Below are positions 1 through 10,453 of a stretch of 64,000 bases of DNA, one piece after another (within the stretch, counting starts at the first letter, position 1; each line of letters starts with the position of its first letter). The position numbers and the translations under genes were made by a program. Origin of the DNA: Salvelinus alpinus (Eukaryota; Chordata; Actinopteri; Salmoniformes; Salmonidae); contig NC_092100.1 of NCBI RefSeq assembly GCF_045679555.1, forward strand, positions 31,683,106 to 31,747,105, read 5' to 3'. Under the pieces are notes generated by a model that saw only the letters and a list, made by a program, of their open reading frames with translations, ran no database searches and was not told the origin of the DNA.

Positions 1-1605
1 TTTCCCCCTTCCTACATCTCCTCCTCCTTCTTTCTTCAATAAGTGTGACGTTACGTGTGTTAATGACGTCAGACAGTGGTATGCAAGTGCTTTGAAATAT
101 GTATGTCCCATGCATGTGAGACCTTAGAAGGCTTAGCTTACATGTCTCTTATATGTTTTTTTATACAATACATGCCTTATTTCTGTTATGTCTAAATGTT
201 ACGCATCCATATAAGTCAGTTATTACAAGGGTCTTCTCTGAATTTTGTATGTGTATTTGCTGCCATGTGTATTACTTACAAGGTCCAGGTAGAACATACA
301 GGAATCTTGTTATATTCTTCTATATCTTTTCAATATGGGGTCCGTCATAATTCTAAGAACAACACAGAACTCCCCACAGAACAGTGTTAGTGGTTGTTTG
401 CATTTGCATATCAAAGCATGTTCTTAGTGCAGGGGTAGCCCAGCACAGCACACGACATTAACTCTGAAACGTAATGTTCATGATATCACTTTTGTGTACA
501 GTGCGGGTCATTTCATATTTTAACAGGGAATCATGGAAACAGAAGCTCTCCTCTTTCTACTGTCTGTCATCCATCTTTAATGCAGCTCTGTCCCTGGCTA
601 CCCAGGCAGGCAGGCAGAGTGGGCCCAGTCAGTCTATTCTGAAGCTTTTTACAATACACAATGTGGAAGGATGGTGCACACTTCAATTATCTAACATCGA
701 TATAAGAGTTGCATTTATATTTGTTTCTGGACATTGTTTGCGCTTGAATGTAAAACTGTTTATCTTTCACAAAGGGAATGGTAACAACTGAGTTAGTTAT
801 ATGCAGCTATTTGTCACAAATCTGTTCATGATCTCCAAATGATTGCAGAGGCAATGTCAAGATTCATCTGAATTCACAACAATGAGCAAACAAATAAACA
901 AAAAGACCTAGGGTAAAAAGCTTTGTGTTCATGTACTGTACAACCCTAGCCTACATGCCCCAAACTTTAAAACCAGGAATGTGCTATTTTAATTCACATG
1001 AAGCTGCAAAAGCATTTGCTCTTGTCTCCCATCGGACACAGGGCACAGCTGAAGACGGCCTCATCATACACTGTAAAAGGGCCCACATCTAACCTCTATA
1101 ACTGACTGTGTGTCAGGGCGAGGTTATACAGAGCCTCAAAACTCATAGGACTGGAGTGCTGGGTCAACGTCAATCACAGTAATATCAGCTGACACACTGG
1201 TGAGGGTGGCGACAGGGCAAGGTTATGTGTCACTGAACGCTCATGGCCAGCTCGGAGATCATGCCAGTGCTTCTCTTTAGAATGGTTCTCCCTAGAATTT
1301 GTCCAATATGGACTTGGGGGGTCCCTTAGGATGATTCCTCACGAAACAAGAACAAAAAAAGACCATAATTTAGGGGATTTTCACTAAATCTAATCCATAG
1401 AATGGTTCTTTGGAGTAAGAATTGTTGACATATTTTTGACATGTGTATCTGTATGCACAATTGAAAAATAATGAATTGAAGTTGGAATGTTTGTGACATT
1501 TTGGCATCACCCAGGCCAACTTTAAGACTCCATAATGTTTCATCTGTAGGTGGTACAAAGCAAAGTTGGTGTCATGTATGAAGCTTTACCACTTACTCTG
1601 TAATA
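1..1605. other. unassigned AT-rich intergenic stretch
   Basis: No gene, RNA or repeat with recognisable ends is seen here. The longest open frame (474-791, 105 codons) has no recognisable domain and no splice context, so it is treated as chance. Codon-like periodicity and simple repeats are absent except for short CAGG runs near 610. Confidence 0.4.
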
Positions 1606-1800
1606 TACAGTTTAAGTCGGAAGTTTACATACACTTAGGTTGGAGTTATTAAAACTCGTTTTTAAACCATTCCACAAATATCTTGTTAACAAACTATACA
1701 GTAGTTTTGGCAAGTTGGTTAGGACATCTACTTTGTGCATGACAAGTAATTTTTCCAACAATTGTTTACAGGCAGATTATTTCACTTTTCAATTTTCATA
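1606..1800 (+). mobile_element. Tc1/mariner left end, Sleeping Beauty type (fragment)
   Basis: A TA dinucleotide at 1606-1607 is followed by CAGTTTAAGTCGGAAGTTTA and the rest of the left inverted repeat/direct repeat (IR/DR) block typical of salmonid Sleeping Beauty-like elements (ACATACACTTAGGTTGGAG, then ...GTTTACAGGCAGATTATTTC). Similarity stops near 1800 and no transposase or right end follows, so only the left terminus survives. Confidence 0.85.
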
Positions 1801-1884
1801 AATGTAAGAAAGGTGTATATATATGTTTTGTTGTACTCCATCTCTCATTCGTCTGTTTTGGTAAAATAGAGCTGTAACATGGAA

Positions 1885-2060
1885 AAATGTGGGAACCCTA
1901 ACCCTATGAAGGTGTGTTGTATTTTAACCTTCTTTTTTTTTTTAAAGAAAAACCTTTGCTTTTATGAAAGTTATATTCCAAATATTTCCAAAACCGTATC
2001 GCAAACGAGGCATATCAACATTTAGAAAGAGCTTTGGTTCAGCGTCGAACCGTCGGTGCA
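1885..2060 (+). repeat. dispersed repeat shared with 30407-30545
   Basis: The segment opens with GTGGGAACCCTAACCCTAT and contains TTTCCAAAACCGTATCGCAA. Both blocks recur in the same order at 30407-30545 (GTGGGAACCCTAACCCTAT and TTTCCAAAACCGTACCGCAA). The family is not identified; the second copy sits in intron 1 of the LYSMD4-like gene, next to a hAT end. Confidence 0.6.
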
Positions 2061-2984
2061 TCTGCCCTCAGCTAATCAAAACGGACGTGGGAGTCATGAG
2101 AAAGACTACCATTAGGCTTGTTGTGTTCAGGATCCAAACTACCCCTGTTGCAGTGACTCTGCCTTCTTCTGTAGATTGCATTCCCAAGGCCCTGCAGGTC
2201 AGACTGATGGCTCAAGCCTTTACTCCAGCTCTGCTTTCTATTTGTTTGAATCTTCCTGTGGATATTGTGTGATTGATTGTCTTCGGAGGCCTCCTCTGAG
2301 TTATGAATCATCTTCACCTAGGAAGCTGATGTTTAATCAATACACATCTGACCTGTTGTCGTGACCCATAGCTGTGAAGATTTGTTTTGCAAAAAAATAG
2401 AGCAGAAGATTGTTGTTTCATCTGCTGGGTGGTTGGACACGTACTACAGGTGATTTGACGATATGCTTGGGGTGGGTCATTGAGCTCCATGGGGTCTGCA
2501 GGAGTCGGTGTGGGAAAAAAGAATAATCAATTAATCCAGTTGGGTTTCGCACAGCGTGAAGCAATGACTGTATATATGAGGTGTGTAGAAATACAATCAA
2601 GCCTGTTGGGACCAATTATTTATATAAACAGAACACTAGATGACTGACAGGAGGTGCTGTTTTAAAGCCATCTTGGCACTGCCCCACCATTGTAAAAAAT
2701 ATTTTGGAAGCTATAGAAATGCATTATTCATGTCTACATTTGTTTTTGCCACATTTATTCTATTACAGACACCTTAAAGAACACTTTTAAATAATATTAT
2801 GTGAGCTAAACATAAACATTTAAAATACAATAATATATTTTTTTAAATACCTGAAAGTAAAATGTTTATTAAGTTCAAATTTTACTGTCCCCACTACAAA
2901 AACAAAAATACTTAAATACATGTAATTTTGTCTTTGAAACATTTAATATAAATACTGTAGAATTCCATTCATTACTATGGAGAA
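2061..2984. other. unassigned stretch
   Basis: No gene or recognisable repeat is seen. Open frames of 60-100 codons on both strands overlap one another and show no family motif. The AT-rich part (2690-2960) carries only short A and T runs. Confidence 0.35.
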
Positions 2985-4246
2985 TCAGAATCCAAGATGG
3001 CGTAGCAGTCAGATGTCTTTGTCCTTCGTCTTGTCGTGTATATATCTTTTTATATATTTTTCTTCGCATATTTTTCTCATATTTTTTCTAAACCTTTTTT
3101 TTTTTTTTTTTAATACTCTCCTGCAAAAACCGCCTCACCCAATTTTTGGTGTGGATCTGTTTTTCAAAAATAATTTTTATTTACCTCGGAACTGGAATCC
3201 CCCAACAGAAGCTAGCCAGCTCACTAGCTACTAGCTAGTAGTCAGCTAACCACTGCTAGCGGTCTTCAGCTAACCTTTAGCTCGGAAGGCTCTCGCCAGT
3301 TTGTACAACGCGACTCAAACCAGAGCATACCGGACCTATTTACTCTCCATAGGATTCCTACCGCAAGCTCTGGACCTTTTCAACTGGATCATTGCAGCTA
3401 GCTAGCTGCTACCCGAGTGACTACTCCTGTCGATCCCAATGCAAGCACCAATTAGCCTGGAGCTAGCCCATGCTAGGCCTACTCTCGCGGCGAGGTGAAG
3501 AGGCCCATCAGCCACTCCTGGGCTACAATACCCGACCTCTTCTACTGCCGGTACGGGGCACGGAACCCCGCTGATCCTTCACGACTGGATTGCGATGTAA
3601 TCTGCTTGAGGGTGTACTCAACTGGCCCCTACATCGCGACGTCCCCTGAATGCCCATCTGCTAGCCGCGGCACGCTAGCTGTCTAGAGCATATTGGACTG
3701 TTAGCTGAATAGATCCATCGGCCAATCTCTTGGGCCACTATACCTATTTTGCCAATTGGACTTGGACCCCTCTGCTCCTCGGAACCCTACTAATCCCTCA
3801 CGTCTGGTCTATCGACGCCACCGCACGCGGAGGCTAAAACAGACTGTCCTCCGTCGAGACGTCCCTCTAAGGCCCTTCTGCTAGCTTACTAGCCCCGGCC
3901 TGCTAGCTGTCTGAATCGCCATGTCTCCAGCCAGCCCAACCACTCACTGGACCCCTATGATCACTCGGCTACGCATGCTTCTCCCTAATATCAATATGCC
4001 TTGTCCATTACTGTCCTGGTTACTGATTATTGTCTTATTTCACTGTAGAGCTTCTAGCCCTGCTCAATATGCCATAACCAACCATTTAGTTCCACCTCCC
4101 ACATATGCGGTGACTTCACCTGGTTTAAACGTCTATAGAGACAATATCTCTCTTATCATTACTCAATGCCTAGGTTTACCTCCAACGTACCCACATCCTA
4201 CCATACCTTTGTCTGTACATTATGCCTTGAATCTATTCTATGCACT

Positions 4247-4366
4247 ATTGTAAAGTGCACTATTGTAAAGTGGTTGTTCCACTGGATATCATAAGGTGAA
4301 TGCACCCATTTGTAAGTCGCTCTGGATAAGAGCGTCTGCTAAATGACTTAAATGTAAATGTAAATG
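4247..4366 (+). repeat. short repeat with LINE-type 3' stem-loop, inserted in the LINE
   Basis: The sequence contains GTCGCTCTGGATAAGAGCGT, whose two halves pair as a stem-loop, followed by CTGCTAAATGA and a TGTAAA-repeat tail. This is the 3' tail that L2-clade LINEs and their partner SINEs share in fish. It lies between two parts of the LINE that otherwise read on continuously, so it is a later insertion. Confidence 0.7.
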
Positions 4367-4492
4367 AAACCTGCTCCTTTTACTCTCTGTTCTGAACATA
4401 CTAGATGATCAGTTCTGATAGCCTTTAGCCATACCCTTATCCTACTCCTCCTCTGTTCCTCTGGTGATGTAGAGGTTAATCCAGGCCCTGCA

Positions 4493-5363
4493 GTGCCTAG
4501 CTCCACTCCTACTCCCCAGGTGCTCTCATTTGTTGACTTCTGTAACCGTAAAAGCCTTGGTTTCATGCATGTTAAAATTAGAAGCCTCCTCCCTAAGTTT
4601 GTTTTATTCACTGCTTTTGCACACGCTGCCAACACAGATGTCCTAGCCTTGTCTGAATCCTGGCTTAGGAAGACCACCAAAAACCCTGAAATTTCCATCC
4701 CTAACTATAACATTTTCCAACAAGATAGAACTGCCAAAGGGGGCGGTGTTGCAATCTACTGCAGAGATTGCCTGCAGAGTTCTGTCTTACTATCCAGGTC
4801 TGAACCCAAACAATTTGAGCTTCTACTTTTCCACCTTTCCACCTTTCCAGAAACAAGTCTCTCACGGTTGCCGCTTGCTGTAGACCACCCTCTGCCCCCA
4901 GCTGTGCCTTGGACACCATATGTGAATTGATTGCCACCCATCTATCTTCAGAGCTTGCGCTGCTAGGTGCTACCTAAACTGGGACATGCTTAACACCCCA
5001 GCCATCCTACAATCTAAGCTTGATGCCCTCAATCTCACACAAATTATCAATGAACCCACCAGGTACAACTCCAAATCCGTAAACACGGGCACCCTCATAG
5101 ATATCATCCTAACCAACTTGCCCTCCAAATACACCTCTGCTGTTTTCAACCAAGATCTCAGCGATCACTGCCTCATTGCCTGCATCCGTAATGGGTCTGC
5201 GGTCAAACCACCACCCCTCATCACTGTCAAACGCTACATAAAACACTTCAGTGAGCAGGCCTTTCTAATCGACCTGGCCCGGGTATCCTGGAAGAATATT
5301 GACCTCATCCCGTCAGTAGAGGATGCCTGTGTATTCTTAAAAAGTGTCTTCCTCACCATCTAA
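4493..5363 (+). pseudogene. LINE endonuclease domain, frameshifted
   Basis: Two frames (4493-4930 and 4986-5363) together give an endonuclease of the APE type: KIRSLLPK near the N-terminus, LALSESWLRK, GGGVAIYCRD, then the C-terminal part with IIDILTNLPSK-like and DHCLIACIRN sequence, which holds the expected catalytic DH pair. A frameshift between 4930 and 4986 and a TAA at 5361 break the frame. In the intact family this domain nicks target DNA to prime reverse transcription. The upstream frame runs from about 4440. Confidence 0.75.
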
Positions 5364-5498
5364 AATAAGCATGCCCCATTCAAAAAATGTAGAGCCAGGA
5401 ACAGATATAGCTCTTGGTTCTCTCCAGACCTGACTGCCCTTGACCAGCACAAAAACATCCTGTGGCGTTCTGCATTAGTATCGAATAGCCCCTGTGAT

Positions 5499-7340
5499 AT
5501 GCAACTTTTCAGGGAAGTTAGGAACCAATATACACAGGCAGTTAGGAAAGCTAAGGCTAGCTTTTTCAAGCAGAAATTTGCATCCTGTAGCACTAACTCA
5601 AAAAAGTTCTGGGACACTGTAAAGTCCATGGAGAATAAGAGCACCTCCTCCCAGCTGCCCACTGCACTGAGGCTAGGAAACACTGTCACCACCGATAAAT
5701 CCACTATAATTGAGAATTTGAATAAGCATTTTTCTACGGATAGCCATTCTTTCCACCTGGCTACCCCTACCCCGATCAAAAAGCACTCCACTCCCTACAG
5801 CAACTCCCCAAAGCCCCCACCATTTCTCCTTCATCCAAATCCAGACAGCTGATGTTCTGAAAGAGCTGCAAAATCTGGATCCCTACAAATCAGCCGGGCT
5901 AGACAATCTGGACCCTCTCTTTCTAAAATGATCTGCCGAAATTGTTGCAACCCCTATCACTAGCCTGTTCAACCTCTCTTTCGTATCGTCTGAGATTCCC
6001 AAGATTGGAAAGCTGCCGTGGTCATCCCCCTCTTCAAAGGGGGAGACATTCTAGACACAAACTGCTACAGACCTATATCTATCATACCCTGCCTTTCTAA
6101 GGTCTTCGAAAGCCAAGATAACAAACAGATTACCGACCATTTCGAATCCCACCGTACCTTCTCCGCTATGCAATCTTTCAGAGCTGGTCATGGGTGCCCC
6201 TCAGCCACACTCAAGGTCCTAAATGACATCATAACCGTCATCGATAAGAGACATTACTGTGCAGCTGTATTCATCAACCTGGCCAAGGCTTTCGACTCTG
6301 TCAATCACCACATTCTTATCGGCAGACTCAACAGCCTTAGTTTCTCAAATGATTGCCTCGCCTGGTTCACCAACTACTTCTCTGATAGAGTTCAGTGTGT
6401 CAAATCGGAGGGCCTGTTGTCCAGACCTCTGGCAGTCTCTATGGGGTGCCACAGGGTTCAATTCTTGGGCCGACTCTCTTCTCTGTATACATTAATGATG
6501 TCACTCTTGCTGCTGGTGATTCTCTGATCCAACTCTACGCAGACGACACCATTCTGTATGCCTGTGTTACACTGACACTGTGTTAACTAACCCCCAGACG
6601 AGCTTCAATGCCATACAACTCTCCTTCCGTGGCCTCCAATTGCTCTTAAATACAAGTAAAACTAAATGCATGCTCTTCAACCGATCGCTGTCTGCACCTG
6701 CACGCCCGTCCAGCATCACTACTCTGGACGGTTCTGACTTTTAATATGTGGACAACTACAAATACCTAGGTGCCTGGTTAGACTGTAAACTCTCCTTCCA
6801 GACTCACATTAAGCATCTCCAATCCAAAATTACATCTAGAATCGGCTACCTATTTCACAACAAAGCATCCTTCACTCATGCTGCCAAACATACCCTCGTA
6901 AAACTGACCATCCTACCGATCCTCGACTTCGGCGATGTCATTTACAAAATAGCCTCCAACACTCTACTCAACAAATTGGATGCAGTCTATCACAGTGCCA
7001 TCCATTTTGTCACCAAAGCCCCATATACTACCCACCACTGCGACCTGTACACTCTCGTTGGCTGGCACTCACTTCATACTCATCGCCAAACCCACTGGCT
7101 CCAGGTCATCTACAAGTCTCTTCTAGGTAAAGCCCCGCCTTATCTCAGCTCACTGGTCACCATAGCAGCACCCACCCGTAGCACGCGCTCCAGCGGGTAT
7201 ATCTCACTGGTCACCCCCAAAGCCAATTCTTCCTTTGGCCGCCTTTCCTTCCAATTCTCTGCTGCCAATGACTGGAACAAACTGCAAAAATCACTGAAGC
7301 TGGAGACTCATATCTCTTTAAGCACCAGCTGTCAGAGCAG
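5499..7340 (+). pseudogene. LINE reverse transcriptase and C-terminal region, broken
   Basis: Pieces in several frames are collinear with a LINE reverse transcriptase. 5499-5852 is the linker. 6018-6527 carries VIPLFKGGD, YRPISIIPCLSKVFES and INLAKAFDSVNHHIL. 6395-6586 carries [19 protein letters not shown] and YADDTILY, the catalytic YADD box. 6748 onward carries YKYLGAWLD and the cysteine-poor C-terminal region ending LSFQFSAANDWNKL. At least four frame changes are needed to read it through, and part of the sequence after YADDT is lost. No function is expected. Confidence 0.8.
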
Positions 7341-7551
7341 CTCACAGATCACCTGTACATTATTTATTTATCTTGCTCCTTTGCACCCCAATATCTCTAC
7401 TTACACATTCATATATACATATATATTCTGCACATCTACCATTTCAGTGTTTAATTTCTATATTGTAATTACTTCGCCACCATGGCCTATTTATTGCCTT
7501 ACCTCCCTTATCCTACCTCATTTGCACATACTGTATATACTAATCTATTAT

Positions 7552-7795
7552 TGTCACACCCTGGCCATAGAGAGGATTTTACTCTCTATTTTGGTGGGAA
7601 TTCTGTGACTAGGGTGGGCATTCTAGTTTCTTTATTTCTATGTTTTCTGTTTCTATGTTTTGGCCGGGTATGGTTCTCAATCAGGGACAGCTGTCTATCG
7701 TTGTCTCTGATTGGGAATCATACTTAGGCAGCCTGTTTTTCCACCTTAGTTGTGGGTAGTTGTCTGTGTTAGTGGCCTGTATAGCCCTAGTCAGC
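7552..7795 (+). repeat. LTR-like unit of the proline-rich element family, 3' truncated
   Basis: It starts TGTCACACCCTGGCCATAGA and carries the family's internal landmarks: GACTAGGGTGGGCATTCTAG, a CAATCAGGGACAGCTGTCTA block and TCTCTGATTGGGAATCAT. It is collinear with the complete 402-bp unit at 8146-8547 but stops at about 7795, where a SINE fragment begins. Confidence 0.7.
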
Positions 7796-7799
7796 TTCA

Positions 7800-7852
7800 G
7801 GTTCAGTTACTGGCCCAATGCTCTAACCACTAGGCTACCTGCCGCCCCAAAT
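7800..7852 (-). mobile_element. tRNA-derived SINE head fragment
   Basis: Read on the minus strand, the piece gives GGCGGCAGGTAGCCTAGTGG (an A-box-like TAGCCTAGTGG) followed by TTAGAGCATTGGGCCAGTAA. This is the tRNA-like head of the common salmonid SINE also seen at 44725-44893 and 30105-30258. Only the head remains. Confidence 0.6.
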
Positions 7853-8145
7853 CACATAAATCATTAGTTTGGATGATATGCCTACTTCTCTCCACACAAA
7901 CGGACTAATTGGTTGCTACAAACTTGACTTGTTTCCAATCTAACTTTTTTATTGCTAGTCCCTTGAAACGTGTGCTATGTACTGGTGGTTATCATATAAA
8001 TAATTAGACATTTATTTTGTTAGAAATGACTGTGTGCGTGCCAATTGTTACTTGGCTTCTCCCATTTTCCGGGTGTTTTCAAAGTTGGTTTATGCCAACC
8101 AGGTGAGAGCATGGGGCCTCATTTATAAACATTGCCTATGCACAA

Positions 8146-8547
8146 TGTCACGCCCTGACCTGAGATATCTCTGTTTTCTTTATATTTTGGTTAGGTTAGG
8201 GTGTGACTAGGGTGGGTACGTTAGTTTTTGTATTGTCTAGGGATTTTTGTATGTCTAGGGTTTTTGTAGGTCTAGGTGATTTGTATGTCTATTGTGGCCT
8301 GATATGGTTCCCAATCAGAGACAGCTGTTAATCGTTGTCTCTGATTGGGGATCATATTTAGGTAGCTATTTTCCCTTTGGTGTTCGTGGGTTCTTGTCTA
8401 TGTGTAGTTGCCTGTCAGCACTCTTTTGTATAGCTTCACGTGTCGTTTTGTTATTTTGGTTAGTTTGTTCAGTGTTCATTCTTTAATAAATAAGAATGTA
8501 TGCATACTACGCTGCACCTTGGTCTCCTCCTTACAACGGCCGTGACA
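8146..8547 (+). repeat. LTR-like terminal unit, copy A (402 bp)
   Basis: The unit runs from TGTCACGCCCTGACCTGAGA to ACAACGGCCGTGACA, so it has TG...CA ends. It holds a TTTAATAAATAAGAA stretch near its 3' end, consistent with a polyadenylation signal (AATAAA at about 8484). Length and order of internal blocks match the copy at 62400-62801, also 402 bp. The element interior follows directly, so this is the 5' LTR. No partner 3' LTR is found downstream because a LINE tail takes over near 9905. Confidence 0.75.
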
Positions 8548-8769
8548 GGAGAACCAACCACAAAAGGACCAAGCAGCGTGTTCAGGAGGAATGGACATGG
8601 GAAGAGATTCTGGATGGAGCAGGACCCTGGACGCAGGCGGGGGAGTATCGCCTTCCGAAGGAAGAAATAGAGGCAGCGAAAGCGGAACGCCGATATTACG
8701 AGAAATACAAACGAGGCAAGCACGAGAGGCAGCCCCAATAATTATTGGGGGGGAGGGCACACGAGGAGA

Positions 8770-9960
8770 TTGGCTGAGTCAGGTTGGAGACCTGAGCCAA
8801 CTCCTCGTGCTCAGGCACCGTGTTATGCAGAGATGCGCACGGTGTCTCCAGTTCGCATTCATAGCCCGGTGCGCTCTATTCCAGCTCTTCGCACTTGCCG
8901 GGCTCAGGTGAGCTCCAGCCCGGTACCACCAGTGCCGGCACCACGCATCAGTCCTCCAGTGTGCCTCCACAGTCCAGTACGTCCTGTGCCTCCTCTCCGC
9001 ACTCGCCCTGAGATGCGTGTCATCAGCCCGGTACCACCAGTTCCGGCACCACACATCAGGCCTCCAGTGCGCTTCCACAGTCCAGTACGGCCTGTGCCTC
9101 TTCCCCGCACTCGCCCTGAGATGCGTGTCATCAGCCCGGTACCACCAGTTCCGGCACCACGCATCAGGCCTCCAGTGCGCTTCCACAGTCCAGTACGTCC
9201 TGTGCCTCCTCTCCGCACTCGCCCTGAGATGCGTGTCATCAGCCCGGTACCACCAGTTCCGGCACCACACATCAGGCCTCCAGTGCGCTTCCACAGTCCA
9301 GTACGGCCTGTGCCTCTTCCCCGCACTCGCCCTGAGGTGCGTGTCCTCAGCCCGGTGCCACCAGTTCCGGCACCACACATCAGGCCTCCAGTGCGCTTCC
9401 ACAGTCCAGTACGGCCTGTGCCTCTTCCCCGCACTCGCCCTGAGATGCGTGTCATCAGCCCGGTGCCACCAGTTCCGGCACTACGCATCAGGCCTCCAGT
9501 GCGCTTCCACAGTTCAGTACGGCCTGTGCCTCTTCCCCGCACTCGCCCTGAGGTGCGTGTCCTCAGCCCGGTACCACCAGTTCCGGCACCACGCATCAGG
9601 CTTCCAGTGCGTTTCCACAGTCCAGAGCTTCCGGCGACAGTACCCAGTCCAGAGCTTCCGGCGACAGTACCCAGTCCAGAGCTTGTGGCGACAGTTCCCA
9701 GTCCAGAGCTTCCGGCGATGTTTCACAGTCCGGAACCTCCAACGACGGGCCACAGTCCGGAACCTCCAGCGGGGATCCCCAGTCCGGAGCCTCCAGCGGC
9801 GATCCCCAGTCCGGAGCCTCCAGCGGCGATCCCCAGTCCGGAGCCTCCAGCGGCGATCTCCAGTCCGGAGCCTCCAGCGACGGTCCTCAGTCCGGGGTCT
9901 GAGAGACTGAACAACAGCTTCTTTCTCAAGGCCATCAGACTGTTAAATAGCCATCACTAG
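8770..9960 (+). CDS. proline-rich tandem-repeat ORF, copy A (hypothetical)
   Basis: The frame is open for about 396 codons. It consists of seven copies of a 36-residue unit based on SPVPPVPAPHIRPPV followed by RFHSPVRPVPLPRTRPE. About eleven 9-residue units based on SPELPATVP or SPEPPAAIP follow. There is no ATG at the open-frame start: the frame opens at 8770 with a non-ATG codon, and the upstream helical segment is in another frame. No signal peptide, transmembrane segment or enzyme domain is visible. Its last codons read into a LINE tail, so the native C-terminus is lost; copy B ends DAHPDLPLLSQV. The repeats leave several frames open on both strands, so frame length alone is weak evidence of coding. 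Conservation of this frame and its C-terminus in other copies is the better argument. The function is unknown. Confidence 0.4.
   Translation: MAESGWRPEPTPRAQAPCYAEMRTVSPVRIHSPVRSIPALRTCRAQVSSSPVPPVPAPRISPPVCLHSPVRPVPPLRTRPEMRVISPVPPVPAPHIRPPVRFHSPVRPVPLPRTRPEMRVISPVPPVPAPRIRPPVRFHSPVRPVPPLRTRPEMRVISPVPPVPAPHIRPPVRFHSPVRPVPLPRTRPEVRVLSPVPPVPAPHIRPPVRFHSPVRPVPLPRTRPEMRVISPVPPVPALRIRPPVRFHSSVRPVPLPRTRPEVRVLSPVPPVPAPRIRLPVRFHSPELPATVPSPELPATVPSPELVATVPSPELPAMFHSPEPPTTGHSPEPPAGIPSPEPPAAIPSPEPPAAIPSPEPPAAISSPEPPATVLSPGSERLNNSFFLKAIRLLNSHH
8916..9624 (+). repeat. tandem array, 108-bp unit, seven copies
   Basis: The unit begins AGCCCGGTACCACCAGTTCC and repeats at about 108-bp steps. Copies differ by a few bases (GTACC or GTGCC, CGCATC or CACATC). 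Unit length is a multiple of three, so each unit encodes 36 residues in one frame. Confidence 0.9.
9625..9898 (+). repeat. tandem array, 27-bp unit, about ten copies
   Basis: Units based on AGTCCAGAGCTTCCGGCGAC, and later AGTCCGGAGCCTCCAGCGGC, repeat every 27 bp directly after the 108-bp array. They encode nine residues per unit in the same frame. The last four or five units are nearly identical, which suggests recent expansion. Confidence 0.9.
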
Positions 9961-10335
9961 CCGGCTTCCACCCGGTTACGCAACCCTTCACCTTAGAGGC
10001 TGATGCCCTATATACATAGACTTGGAATCCCTGGCCACTTTAATAATGGAACACTAGTCACTTTAATAATGTTTAAATAATCTTTACATACTGCTTTACT
10101 CATCTCATATGTATATACTGTATTCTATTGTACAGTATTTTAGTCAATGCCACTCTGACATTGCTCAATCTAATATTTATATATTTCTTAATTCCATTCT
10201 TTTCCTTTTAGATGTGTGTATTTTTGTGAATTTTTAGATACTAGTTGGAACTAGGAACACAAGCATTTCAAAACAACCCACAATAACATCAGCTAAATAT
10301 ATGTATGTGACCAATGAAATTTGATTTAATTTGAA
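9907..10335 (+). mobile_element. Rex-like LINE 3' end
   Basis: AACAACAGCTTCTTTCTCAA, then GGCCATCAGACTGTTAAATA, and the final CCAATGAAATTTGATTTAAT match, in the opposite orientation, the 3' ends of the LINE copies at 32680-34045 and 55108-58250. Only the 3' UTR is present, abutting the proline-rich array without a visible spacer. Confidence 0.75.
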
Positions 10336-10453
10336 TTATTATAGCCTTATCAGCAAATAACTGCTGTCTGAACCCACACAAATCTGATTTGGTCACTTGT
10401 AACTTGCTGTTTGGACAGTCAGTAGTCCAAAATGGATTTGAAAAACAAAACTG

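Larger units (their letters stand above)
2985..7550 (+). mobile_element. non-LTR retrotransposon (jockey/L2/Rex-like LINE), 5' end present, 3' end lost
   Basis: The element appears to begin near 2990 with CCAAGATGGCGTAGCAGTCA. A long TAGC-rich 5' UTR follows, then an apurinic-type endonuclease region (about 4440-5360), a reverse transcriptase region (about 5850-6760) and a C-terminal region (6748-7340). The motifs YADDT and [10 protein letters not shown] are readable in separate frames. Several frameshifts and stops break it (near 4930, 5361, 5880, 6185 and 6440-6590), so it is inactive. At 7552 it is cut off by an LTR-like unit before any 3' tail. It is interrupted at 4247-4366 by a short unit carrying a LINE-type 3' stem-loop. 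The clade assignment is by motif only. Confidence 0.85.
8548..9905 (+). mobile_element. proline-rich non-autonomous LTR element, internal region, copy A
   Basis: The region lies directly 3' of the 402-bp LTR. In order it shows a short coding stretch ending at 8741 that carries TWEEILDGAGPWTQAGEY and a charged helix-like EAAKAERRYYEKYKRG, a G-rich run (8747-8756), then the long proline-rich frame. There is no zinc knuckle, protease, reverse transcriptase or integrase. The same order is seen in copy C (61215-62399). The polypurine tract and 3' LTR expected from copy B are replaced here by a LINE tail. Confidence 0.65.

Noticed and set aside
4348..4698. Minus-strand ORF of 116 codons
   Set aside because: It overlaps the LINE endonuclease on the opposite strand and has no family features.
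7552..8547. The two neighbouring LTR-like units as the two LTRs of one element
   Set aside because: The first is truncated and the DNA between them (7796-8145) is a SINE fragment and unassigned sequence, not the element interior.
8904..9596. Minus-strand glycine/arginine-rich frames opposite the array
   Set aside because: They are antisense shadows of a stop-free repeat and have no conserved start or non-repeat part.
8916..9898. Regular direct repeats as a CRISPR array
   Set aside because: The units are contiguous with no unique spacers, and the sequence is vertebrate.
8770..9960. The long proline-rich ORF as a host collagen- or mucin-like gene
   Set aside because: Close relatives recur at 23020-23895 and 61266-62141, each next to the same LTR-like unit. 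It is element sequence, not a single-copy gene.
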